Shown piece by piece: positions 23,701-30,300 of a stretch of DNA of 64,000 nucleotides (its first letter is position 1; each line of letters opens with the position of its first letter). This DNA comes from Phorcus lineatus (lineage: Eukaryota > Mollusca > Gastropoda > Trochida > Trochidae), in the NCBI GenBank assembly GCA_921293015.1, contig OV121097.1, forward strand, positions 31,373,929 through 31,437,928, written 5' to 3'. The notes beneath the pieces are model-generated. The model was not told the DNA's origin, did not search any database, and saw only the letters and a list, made by a program, of their open reading frames with translations. Made by a program: the position numbers and the translations under genes.

Positions 23701-25663
23701 CACTATGTTGAAGAACGGAAACGCGAGTTGTCATTTTGCACATGCATTCAAATGAGAATTTTCTCAGTCAAGCGTCAGAGAACACATGTTGCAGCAAAGC
23801 GAAATTTGAAGTTAAAATCGCTTTCCAGTAAGACTTCTCTGTTTTATATTATGAAAGGAACGCAAGAAAGGAACCAGATTTGTTAGGAATTGCTGTTCGA
23901 TGTCATATCTAACGGTGAGCGTATTTCCTTACACTACCATCCAAACGACCCTCAACCGCGCATTTTCTGAAAACTTGGCGTTAGAAGATAATCTTCCCGA
24001 TCTGTAAAGCCTGTGCTTTAATTCAGCAAAGCTTCTAATATTTATCTGCCCGATGTGAACATCTGAAATTGTCGTCCTTTTACTTATCAAACACAAACCA
24101 GTTTAAAGCAATTTTTGCACGTGCCAACTGAGTTTTACCTTTCTAAATATAGTATCTTATTTGCTCATAGACACACTGTTGAGAATATGACGGACATTCG
24201 GACATTTTAAAGACCAATTTGTGAATCGTTTTTAGCAAACGTGATGTCACGAAAACCTTTGTACTGCATATGTATTGCGTGGCGACGCGTGATTTGCCTG
24301 CTGAAATAATTAAATACAATATGATACGTAAATCGCCTTTTTCAAAGCAAACAATTTAGGAGACATACTTACACTTGCTTTGTATCATTGTGAGCAAGAG
24401 TTCTTTTATATTGTCTTTATAAATCTATACTGACCCCATTAACATTGTCATTGCTGCAACCACCAATTATATTTGGACTCATGATGTAAGAATAACAATA
24501 ATAGTAAAAACAATATATGTGGATTTGTTTGTAAGAGACATAATTGCTTAATCAAAAGGTAGCGAAAATCTATCTGCATTTTGTAGACAAGAACTATTTA
24601 GCTTGAGAAGAATTAAAAGTGGAAAGGGTTTGAAGTAGGCAGTCATTAGGACCAGCCTTGAATTAATTTTCTCAGAACTAATTTAATGACTGTATTTATT
24701 TTTAGATGTACAATTTGGTCTTCTTCTTACGTCTTGAGTCGATACAGTTAGCCATGATGGCGACTTGATGGAACAGGTGACCCGGAAGTTGATTCAGTAA
24801 CTTGACATATGCCCGGAAGTAGTATCTGTGACCGGCCTTGACATTTACAGTTTGCGCTGGACTGGAGTAAACATGACTTCTGAAATGGATATAGGAAATA
24901 TGAATTTATATAGTAAGAATGTCTAGTCGAAATCATAAATGTTTTTTCTACAGAAAGTTTTTCTGAAGTTAGATTGCTATTCATTCAAAAGATATTAACG
25001 ACTTATTTCAGAGAGATCTTTCAGAAGTTAAGTAGATGAAAGAGAATAAGTTCGATTGATGTATTGTTCACTCGTTTAAAAGCACATCATATAGAAAGCA
25101 CATCATATAGAAACTTTGTTATCAAGTAAACGATGTACAATTCTGATAACTGATTTCCGAACGAAATTGACCATTCAATCCGAGTGATGTGTTTTCCTAA
25201 ACAAAGGGACAACTAGCCACATGACTGACTTTAAATGAAATTTCATTTTCTTCTTATCAATCTACCAAATTATTACTTTTATCATGAGTTATTTGACATG
25301 TTTTGATAGTCTGATTCGTTTTGACAACTAGCAAGAACTAAAACACCGTAAGAATTCAAATTAATTAGATCATTGTCAACATTGAGAAAGTTCTCCACTT
25401 TATAGCAGACCACAAAAAATAAGATTTCAGATTACATATTTCAGCTCATGTAAAAATCGGTCATATCCAACCTGCCTGTGGGTCACGCTGACACTCTGTG
25501 TTCCACTCTGTGACTCTTGTGACGAGGTCAAAGTGCACGAAACACAATGCCAGGGGGTGTGGTCAGCATTCTCGAAGTCTGGGTCAAGTAAAAGATTAGT
25601 CGCCTGAAAAGACGGTTGAAAACGTAACAGGAAGAAGAAGCCTGTAGTAATCAGTATCTTCAT
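4696..25663 (-). CDS. Secreted GH10 glycosidase (endo-1,4-beta-xylanase-like) with CBM4_9; 12 exons
   Basis: The joined exons (25663-25476, 24879-24731, 22549-22393, 21570-21528, 20600-20442, 18913-18858, 18374-18237, 17506-17335, 9837-9733, 9065-8944, 6799-6706, 5079-4696) total 1,767 nt, or 588 codons plus stop, with every phase compatible. Order: signal peptide (residues 1-21), carbohydrate-binding module of the CBM4_9 type (about 22-150), then a GH10 barrel with the animal-type C-terminal beta extension. Family hallmarks seen are KGHNIFWD, WDVNNE (acid/base Glu about 306), LNDYNIV, GIGIQSHM and ITELDV (nucleophile Glu about 406). GH10 enzymes hydrolyse beta-1,4-xylan. In molluscs they act as digestive or secreted glycanases; substrate here is inferred. 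The introns carry a DIRS element, SINEs and MITEs. An upstream non-coding or additional CBM exon cannot be excluded, because a good acceptor (TCTTTTCAG) lies inside exon 1. Confidence 0.88.
6706..6799 (-). CDS. GH10 gene exon 11
   Basis: Encodes HPAVIGIMQWHYWSGRTWKP, equivalent to the HPAVKGILLWGFWD block of GH10, then AVLTDGPELT. Acceptor CCTGCAG; donor GTACAT; phase 0 out. Confidence 0.9.
7209..7440 (+). repeat. Dispersed repeat family A, copy 2
   Basis: Carries AAATTATCAAGTATAATTCA, the TTTGTGTGAAC block, ATTCGCATAGC, CTTCTTTTGAT and AACGAGCT in the same order as the other family A copies. It lies in the GH10 intron between exons 10 and 11. Confidence 0.55.
8693..8761. repeat. (TA)n/(TATG)n microsatellite
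   Basis: A TA run passes directly into about 11 copies of the tetranucleotide TATG. The open frame that crosses it (MYVCMYVC) is an artefact. Confidence 0.95.
8944..9065 (-). CDS. GH10 gene exon 10: nucleophile motif
   Basis: Encodes DQVAKAGLPIMITELDVD; the Glu of TELD is the GH10 nucleophile. The donor AG/GTTCGT is chosen because it joins to exon 11 as LYFSHPAV. The tempting GTAAAT eight bases downstream breaks the frame. Confidence 0.9.
9733..9837 (-). CDS. GH10 gene exon 9: GIGIQSHM motif
   Basis: A 35-codon exon encoding ALLDQASLYKECGVPVYGIG and then IQSHM. Acceptor TGTTGCAG; donor GTACTG. The DIRS element lies in the intron between this exon and exon 8, only 120 bp from this exon. Confidence 0.92.
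9978..10115 (+). repeat. DIRS left inverted terminal repeat
   Basis: By eye it is identical, in reverse complement, to 15878-16015. The outer 20 bases (9958-9977) are unique to this end and reappear, reversed, in the internal complementary region. Confidence 0.93.
10537..10613 (+). repeat. Short GC-rich tandem repeat in the DIRS leader
   Basis: Three 22-24-base units built on CGCGTTAGGCG and CTACCGCCT, plus a partial fourth, just upstream of ORF1. The upstream part of the leader has related GGCGCC-rich segments. It is probably a structured 5' untranslated region, by inference. Confidence 0.7.
10698..12473 (+). CDS. DIRS ORF1, gag-like protein
   Basis: 591 codons from ATG at 10698. The frame is open further 5' but without ATG. 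The N-terminus is Cys-rich (CGGCGSRKSAR, then CRLCRNLC and CGECSH), resembling a zinc-binding knuckle. The middle is acidic and Ser/Pro-rich with a Lys-rich stretch (KNKEKRKHKKKKR), and the C-terminus is Gly/Arg/Lys-rich, as expected for nucleic-acid binding. It overlaps the ORF2 frame by about 218 nt. The assignment rests on position in a DIRS element and composition; gag proteins of this group diverge quickly. Confidence 0.75.
   Translation: MSDPYSGFCGGCGSRKSARFDPHSLCRLCRNLCAESDRCGECSHLSSSEHRDYRAAVRKSETQHKLRVARRPSSSASATVAAGAADDASQASDLVISEDVTEFDLSYTGGRSDRDSSPVRIAGGSPPTSGVDRSPVRRSSPVIASSTDHPRTAKNKEKRKHKKKKRSRAASPPPFDQKKLTDDIMSSVKDLVSSMFVSRERALARDGEDALPPTSPEEPSTPKRRRVVVISPAATPSDRESPLVSDREGWTSDLGLVTPPTPGTPQSTPADAPDLRDRLAAIADWCQVDIQELEEEPSSTRAARLETFCSEEEAPTQRQLALPAHRLLQAAGRDFDANVAAAAPGRLLPPLVLSDKVRSALPVHGSSLPLSPPILDDDIRRVATPSVPHQVSDAHLAHLDKEARSILGMTNHVAHACQAMAAFANEAGMEKGAKALYRAFGSVAGNLAQLMLSASRISAGVTNLRRDGFLARTNLPAELRNRLRSAPAGSSTLFDGQVAETLRQRQECQQQELTNRLASGGRRPSPQVSTPKKRGGGAPSFSSKTGGVSFQGRGRQDRSRGFSAGPSPKRTPKKGAQRGKGRAYGAPPNRQ
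12256..14412 (+). CDS. DIRS ORF2: reverse transcriptase, RNase H and Dam-like methyltransferase region
   Basis: The 718-codon open frame has no ATG before the RT core, so it is probably expressed by frameshift or reinitiation from ORF1. RT motifs: KWRLIHDMKEFN, SLDLQDAYLHIPI, LPFGISSAPW and the catalytic YLDDG. RNase H motifs: FVDASTQGWGAH, LELDAIRLA, HTDSSAAAW and LADALSR. The C-terminal segment with DLFATRLNHQLP and a YPPP motif matches the region called the Dam-like methyltransferase domain in DIRS elements. No stop or frameshift is evident. Confidence 0.93.
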   Translation: MGVDLRLRFRHPRRGEGARPPSPPRLEVCPFKEGVGRTEVAASAPAPLQSALPRREPNVGRVAPTGRPLTDNDWSPPVLPRQAVPTLDGPVGGRLSSYVPNWRQLDLDPFVCKILERGFRIPVARRPPLTCSPAERPLEPDRLALTLEQVEALIAKRAVEEIPLQDLSPGYYSPVFVRPKRESGKWRLIHDMKEFNLSFLDPPPYFRLLTVPSVMRLLEPSDSMISLDLQDAYLHIPIYHGDRRYLRFVLAGRHFQWNVLPFGISSAPWLFTRVTQPIVQYLHTVDVQFAMYLDDGFGHNRSPSVLEAQRDFVIALFRRLGWLVNLGKSDLEPSTSLVFLGARLDTALYRAFVTTERTERYRDLLEVALRGPLSLRQWQRLLGFLSATQHFTRRGRLQLRPLQIFVNVHVREKACRHVFSIPLELRPHLSWWQQESNVLVGVPLREPPATRHLFVDASTQGWGAHLDAMQTAGVWSSSQVRRHINVLELDAIRLAIDHWSGQLRGQVLCVHTDSSAAAWAINKQGSTKADSLLQLVMELFRLVDSLELSLRAVHIPGAKNVLADALSRPDKPPSTEWMLHPRVFESLCLRFGRPHIDLFATRLNHQLPTYVSPVPDPSAWALDALALEWEGMVAYAYPPPAILNLVVAKIQETRVLQLLLIAPLWPARAWYVPLRRACLLDPVPLPLRWDLLTSRPSGRVHENPQALQLHAWFVFKRV
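14139..15482 (+). CDS. DIRS ORF3: tyrosine recombinase
   Basis: 447 codons from an ATG inside ORF2, overlapping it by about 270 nt in another frame; the frame is open further upstream. An N-terminal SAM-like core-binding domain (TRNLYDAQWGAF) is followed by the catalytic domain with Arg in SAARISELHAL, HEIRAISAT (HxxR) and the nucleophile Tyr in FANHYLRD. This replaces the DDE integrase of LTR elements. All catalytic positions visible to me are intact. The exact start is uncertain. Confidence 0.9.
   Translation: MGGDGRLRLSPSRHPEPRGGEDTGDAGAPASADSAAVASQGLVRSPSEGVPLRPGSPSSKVGPSDEQTERAGSRESPSSTASRLVCLQKGLTGAGFSKAVAKAVAASQRPSTRNLYDAQWGAFAAFCGKEGYDVQAVTVPQVAEYLVYLRETRNLKASSINTNLAAIMSVLRKRDPQVDISVLKDLVKTYRNVDGRRKLRPPEWDLAVVLNHLKSDLYEPLTETTVLRLTIKTAFLVAMGSAARISELHALQADLLRFEAGDGGSATLGLAPEFICKNQAADERGRTFSLPSISGNIDPTDEENRLLCPVRALRIYTERTRTLRQGRRRLFIPHSQTSVRELDKRQLSVYLRSAVLDAYKAADLDPPARANPHEIRAISATMALHNNLAVADIMAGCFWKSGLVFANHYLRDISNEDLEGINRLGAQVYAQQRVPSGPHRRSFPLSH
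15725..15818 (+). repeat. DIRS internal complementary region
   Basis: Read in reverse it gives the right-end extension (GTGAGTATAAATAATGATG and onward) joined to the left-end extension (ATTTAATATACTCTCC), flanked on both sides by GATAGTTAAC. This is the template that lets the two ends be joined into a circle. Confidence 0.92.
15878..16015 (-). repeat. DIRS right inverted terminal repeat
   Basis: Reverse complement of 9978-10115. The element continues to about 16058 with an extension unique to this end. Confidence 0.93.
16065..16990. repeat. Degenerate repeats with TTCAGCTTTCTA motif
   Basis: The motif TTCAGCTTTCTA or close variants, followed by a GAGAAGAAGATGAAA-like block, recurs near 16150, 16275, 16405 and 16918, with GGGTCACC/GGGGCCAC blocks between. 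A run of ACGGNCGGACGGATGG lies near 16480. This resembles decayed interspersed repeats; the family is unknown. Confidence 0.4.
17335..17506 (-). CDS. GH10 gene exon 8: acid/base catalytic motif
   Basis: Encodes KLSQWDVNNENLHG, where the final E of WDVNNE is the general acid/base, and VKLFLNDYNIV. The acceptor chosen (AAATAG) keeps phase with exon 7 and gives the family-typical sequence; the AG nine bases inside it does not. Donor GTATGT. Confidence 0.92.
18237..18374 (-). CDS. GH10 gene exon 7: KGHNIFW motif
   Basis: Encodes KKVKGHNIFWDVSKHVPKW, the GH10 substrate-binding GHxxxW region, ending in GTFKG. Donor is AA/GTAAGT. Confidence 0.9.
18858..18913 (-). CDS. GH10 gene exon 6
   Basis: Encodes GQINYSTQMKAVDALLAR, a barrel helix before the KGHN motif. 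Acceptor ATTTCAG; donor GTGAGT; ends two bases into a Gly codon. Confidence 0.85.
19297..19410. mobile_element. Short fold-back MITE (114 bp)
   Basis: Outer arms AAGGCCAAGTTTA and CGTTGCGCAG pair with CTGCGCAACG and TAAACTTGGCCTT. Inner arms ATACCCAGTTTTCCC and GGGAAAACTGGGTAT also pair, so the whole element is nearly palindromic. A related element is interrupted at 21628-21868. Confidence 0.75.
19739..20022 (+). mobile_element. V-SINE (RUDI-like), copy 1
   Basis: The tRNA-derived head has an A box (TGGCGCAGAGGTTA) and a B box (GGTTCGAATCC). The body shares TTTGGGTGCAATGCTACACTG and GGGCTTTCTCCCT with the copy at 45789. The tail contains AGTGAAATATTCTTGAAAACGG and GCGTTAAACCCC, which I recall from molluscan RUDI V-SINEs. 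No clear target duplication. Family name is from memory, not a search. Confidence 0.75.
20442..20600 (-). CDS. GH10 gene exon 5: barrel start
   Basis: Encodes LTQTYSEFIIGSAIDAAM, then YQEYFYDNFEWGVPANSFKW, the conserved beginning of the GH10 barrel. Phase 0 at both ends; donor GTACAC. Confidence 0.9.
20601..21527. other. GH10 intron between exons 4 and 5
   Basis: AT-rich sequence in which I see no gene or defined repeat. Short plus-strand frames here lack splice or family support. Confidence 0.5.
21528..21570 (-). CDS. GH10 gene exon 4 (43-nt small exon)
   Basis: Encodes FVGDDIPRSGLSIQ, which fits the family segment between RKADV and the LTQT start of the barrel. Flanks are CAATAG and GTAATC. 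It is needed to restore frame between exons 3 and 5 and was found by that requirement. Confidence 0.8.
21628..21868. mobile_element. MITE interrupted by a Penelope-like fragment
   Basis: The ends AAGTTTAGCGTTGCGCAA and GTTGCGTAATGCTAAACTTGG match the arms of the fold-back element at 19297. Between them lies a segment which on the minus strand reads GAAACGTCGCATAAAATG then AATAAAGAAGTTG, related to 42042-42203. It looks like a nested insertion. Confidence 0.5.
22393..22549 (-). CDS. GH10 gene exon 3: end of CBM and linker to GH10
   Basis: Encodes CNVYLKLAETQIDFLLDN, then the linker motif RIENLRKADVNIK that precedes animal GH10 domains. Acceptor AACCAG; donor GTGAGT; phase 1 in, phase 2 out. 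Confidence 0.88.
23147..23440. repeat. 136-bp tandem duplication
   Basis: Two nearly identical 136-bp units starting at AATCTCCTCCAAAC (23149 and 23285), then the first 18 bases or so of a third. Units contain CGTTGCTGCGCAACA and AAGCGCAGCGCAACTGAG. An 87-codon frame begins within it, but nothing supports translation. Confidence 0.85.
24731..24879 (-). CDS. GH10 gene exon 2: CBM4_9 core
   Basis: Encodes SPAQTVNVKAGHRYYFRAYV, typical of CBM4_9 folds. Acceptor ATTTCAG; donor GTAAGA. It begins with one base completing a codon and ends one base into a codon. Confidence 0.85.
25476..25663 (-). CDS. GH10 gene exon 1: signal peptide and start of CBM
   Basis: Starts at ATG with a hydrophobic leader (MKILITTGFFFLL) and likely cleavage near QA/TN, then the CBM start NLLLDPDFE. 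To keep phase with exon 2, the exon must end two bases into a codon. The only site that does so is a GC donor (CACAG/GCAGGT). The nearby GT donor (25472) would break the frame. Alternatively this is an internal exon beginning after TCTTTTCAG, with the leader elsewhere. Confidence 0.7.
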
Positions 25664-27275
25664 ATTCAGTTGCAGCATAAAGATCCAATTAAAATTCTGG
25701 ACAGTGCAAAATTCCAACCTCTTATCGCAAGAGATAAAGACCAGGTTACAAATCAAATTTGAATGTGAAGAGAACGTGTAATCTATCTTGGGAAGCATGC
25801 CACATGTATTTTTGATAAGGTGTATTTCTTGTACTTATTATATCATATTATTTAAAAAAAATAAAAGTTGAGGAGATTTTGATATGGAGGGGTTTATAAA
25901 AAAACGTTATCGAAAAAATCCCTTTTATTGGGATAACCCAACACAAATCATATCCTTTTTTACTGTTTGAGACAAAGTTAACTTTGTTTAGACTATTAAT
26001 TAACACTTCAAGATAAGTATGTACGTAGTATAAAGTTTATTTTGTAAATTTATTCAATGGTTCAAACTTTGATATTACTTAGATTTCAAATTTCTGAGTA
26101 TTTAAATGAAATGTGATTCAGGTTAATTTATGACAGTTTCTTGAATTCTTGTTTGTATGAAAAGACATATCGATGATCATTATTTCTAATACATAATCGT
26201 TCATACTCAATTTGTATGTAGGTTTACCCTAACGAAACGAGTGTCAACTTCTCTATACCAGAGTTCGAGGCGCAACGTATTTCGTTGACTCGTCCTTAAA
26301 AAGTAAAACAATTTGTACTATTCCAAAATATAACAATTTTTACGCTGCATTCAAATATGGAATGAATATTTCATGCTCATCGATATTATTCCCTACTAGT
26401 TTCTCGAAAACGGTGTACATATACAGTCAACTTCCCTTGCGACGACCGCAAAGATGTCTTTTATAATAAGACGTATTTGACTTTAGTACCCATTTCGTTA
26501 ATCGCAAGTGTTGACATATTTTTGATATAAGTACATGTGCACATAAACCTTTTGCCTAGGAACGATCGTTAAAGCACGAGTTCCCGTACGTATTTCATCG
26601 TCTGTGGCATCTTGGCAACTCTTGTTCGTGACGTCACTGTAGCGGGCCGCCGCAAGGGAACCAGGCCGTTTTCTGAATATGTCCATGCGTTTTGAAAGGA
26701 ATAGAATCGGTAATAAAGAAACTATTACACTCGAAATTGTGTCATATGACTTTCACAAAAAAATTTGTGTATAACCCTCGCTCTTGCTCGGGTGGTACAA
26801 AACTTTACATTCGTTTCGTAAGAAACACTTCCTTGGGTAATAATCTCTATAACTTGCAAAAACATTGATTGCTTCGTCAAAGGAACACGTTTGCACGTTT
26901 GTCAACATTTCATAAGTGTTATGACATAAGTAATGTTACTTTACAAAAAATGTTTTTATTGGAAAAATAGAAGAAACTTATTTCGTTTTTTTTTTACATT
27001 TTTACTTCAATGTATCTCAAATCCATGCCAAATTTTAAGTTATGGTTACACTCAATGAGAGATAATCGTAACTTGAAAAAATACTAAGTTTTAGAATTTT
27101 ACACTTTCCAAATTTCTTCCTGTTATACAATAGTTGTTCATTGTCTCTCGTTCCCATTAGTCCTCTAACAACATCCCCTTACACAACCTTTCTAACACTA
27201 GGCGAGCCGTTATCTTAAACACTGATAACAGAGTATCACAACTCTCGTATCCCGGAACCTCCTCACTCTCTCAAA
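25664..27275. promoter_or_regulatory. Divergent intergenic region between GH10 and TEP genes
   Basis: About 1.6 kb lies between the two start codons, so both promoters must lie here unless non-coding first exons exist. A perfect palindromic CRE-type site TGACGTCA is at 26629-26636 in a locally GC-richer patch. Otherwise AT-rich with no exon recognised. Regulatory use is inference. Confidence 0.5.
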
Positions 27276-27335
27276 ATGGCGATACTTCGCAGGCGGAAAC
27301 CTCTTGGCTGGTCCTTATTGTTGGTTGTCGTTGCT
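27276..27335 (+). CDS. TEP exon 1: signal peptide
   Basis: Twenty codons: MAILRRRKP, then GWSLLLVVVA, with n-region charge and a hydrophobic core. The GCT/GTAGGG donor gives phase 0 and a neat A/Q junction with exon 2, which looks like a signal peptidase site. No other exon supports the link, so it is slightly uncertain. Confidence 0.7.
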
Positions 27336-30300
27336 GTAGGGTTGGTGTCTTCTTATTCTTATTTTTCTTATTTCAAAATATGAACTTTAATCAAAGTTCA
27401 CATCCAGCATATGTTTGATATTTGTCGCTTTAAGTATTAGAGTTTCTTGTGTTAATCCGGTGTGTGTGATTTTCATATCACTATACAGTTAAGCGTGAAT
27501 TATCAGAACTTATCGCTTTCCGGAACCATCTCGAATTTCGAAGAACGCGTCAATACACAGATAAAACCTTGGTTTTTCCTTGTGGTGGTTTTTATTGCCA
27601 CAGGGTTAGTTTCTTATTATAATATTCACATTTCATGAAATATGTAGTGCAATTGTGCGTTGTTAGAGTACGTCAGTTGGTGTGTTTTCCATACCAGTTT
27701 TAGTCAGTTACAACAAATTGTCTACCCTCTTGTAAATGTTATACCAGACAATGGTACAATAATTTTACCTTTCGAATAAGGTTTTATTATCAAAATAATC
27801 GGATTTTGAAAATGTATTGCAATGTTTTGACTTGTGTATCTTTTCATTGTATTCATCCACAAGTGGAAATAAAATGTACTTGAACGATAATAGAATTATC
27901 ATAAGAAATAACGACAATATTTAGTAAAAAATATATCATCAGAAAAATATTTTGATTTTTGGAAAAAATCTTAATAAAGTTGAGAACAACTTTGTATCAG
28001 TGATACCCATGTGACGTAATTGTTAGAATTTGACAGTTTTGGTGCTCTCGGTTAAAAACTGTAAACAACCCAGCAGGCAGAAGGCTAATCCTGTTACAAA
28101 TGAAAGTTTATACCACCATATATATTTTCATTAGTGAAATACGCTATTTACGCCGGTGAAAATAAAATCCATATTTTCAGTGAGTGAAATATCTATATGC
28201 TATTCTACTCAGTGAAAACCACTACAAGCATATGACGTTAGCTGTGACGTCAAGACACAATGGAATGACGTCATGAGTTGGCCGCGATAGCGAAGCGATC
28301 TTGCTACTCAATTAAAAAAGTTAAGGTCATTTACGACATTTGGGAAACATGATAAATAGAACATTTGACGTTTCTCATCGAATAACATGGATATCTCATC
28401 TCGTGAAGTAGAACATTGTACATTTACACTCCTGGTTGCGCCACTCGTGAAAATATCAATTTCTACTTCACTCGATCCTTCTTACGAACCTTTAGTTTCA
28501 TTGTTGTTTGGGTATCCGATAATCTAGGATCTTACAAATTTACAAATATTTCACTTTTGTAAGCGATTATTGGTGCGTTCGTTATCAGAAAGCATGAAAG
28601 TGAGATTCTATTCAACAATAGGATTATACTTCAATACGTTGAAATAAAACTGTTGATCTGTGGTAAAAGAACTGTTCTTCAGCTTCGACTGCGGCGACGT
28701 CATAACAATGCATGTGACCTAATCTTCTGTACAAGTTGCTGTTGACATACCATTTTGATGTATTTTAAAATGTATTATTTCTTCTGTTTAACTCATATCA
28801 AGTTCCTTCACTGTTCATCACTTTTTAGTGTTGTTGTTAATAGAGGACATGTGCATAATCTATATCATCTGTTATGCATTGTTTCCTCGTAAACTGTCGA
28901 CTTCTGTTTTATTGTTTTTTTGTGAACTGTTGATCAATGTCTTATCTGTTCCTTGTCAACTGTCGACCTATGTGTTAAAGCTTCCTCACTGACTGTCGAC
29001 TAGCCGTATATGATTCATTGTTTCATCATTAATTCTGTACCTATGTTCCAGTGTTTCCTTGTCAACTGTCAACCCTTGTTCCAGCGTCTTCTTGTCAACT
29101 GTGTACCTTTGTTCTAGAGTTTCCTTGTCAACTGTCCACCTTTGTTCCAGTGTATCCTTGTCAACTGTCCACCATTGTTCCAGCGTCTTCTTGTCAACTG
29201 TCCACCTTTGTTCCAGTGTTTCCTTGTCAACTGCCCACCTTTGTTCCAGTGTTTCCTTGTCAACTGTCCACCTTTGTTCCAGTGTATCCTTGTCAACTGT
29301 CCACCATTGTTCCAGCGTCTTCTTGTCAACTGTCCACCTTTGATCCAGTGTTTCCTTGTCAACTGCCCACCTTTGTTCCAGCGTCTTCTTGTCAACTGTC
29401 CACATTTGTTCCAGTGTTTCCTTGTCAACTGTCCACCTTTGTTCCAGCGTCTTCTTGTCAACTGTCCACCTTTGTTCCAATGTTTCCTTGCCAACTGTCC
29501 ACCTTTGTTCCAGCGTCTTCTTGTCAACTGTCCACCTTTGTTCCAGCGTCTTCTTGTCAACTGTCCACCTTTGTTCCAGTGTTTCCTTGTCAACTGCCCA
29601 CCTTTGTTCCAGTGTATCCTTGTCAACTGTCCACCTTTGTTCCAGTGTTTCCTTGTCAACTGTCCACCTTTGTTCCAGCGTCTTCTTGTCAATTGTCCAC
29701 CTGTGTTCCAGCGTCTTCTTGTCAACTGTCCACCTTTGTGTCAGTGTTTCCTTGTCAACTGCCCACCTTTGTTCCAGTGTATCCTTGTCAACTGTCCACC
29801 TTTGTTCCAGCGTCTTCTTGTCAACTGCCCACCTTTGTTCCAGTGTATCTTTGTCAACTGTCCATCTTTGTTCCAGCGTCTTCTTGTCAATTGTCCACCT
29901 TTGTTCCAGTGTTTCCTTGTCAACTGTCCACCTTTGTTCCAGTGTTTCCTTGTCAACTGTCCACATTTGTTCCAGTGTTTCCTTGTCAACTGTCCACCTT
30001 TGTTCCAGCGTCTTCTTGTCAACTGTCCACCTTTGTTCCAATGTTTCCTTGCCAACTGTCCACCTTTGTTCCAGTGTTTCCTTGTCAACTGTCCACATTT
30101 GTTCCAGCGTCTTCTTGTCAACTGTCCACATTTGTTCCAGTGTTTCCTTGTCAACTGTCCACCTTTGTTCCAGTGTTTCCTTGTCAACTGTCCACCTTTG
30201 TTCCAGCGTCTTCTTGTCAACTGTCGACCTTTGTTCCAGTGTATCCTTGTCAACTGTCTACTTTTGTTCCAGTGTTTCCTTGTCAACTGTCCATATTTGT

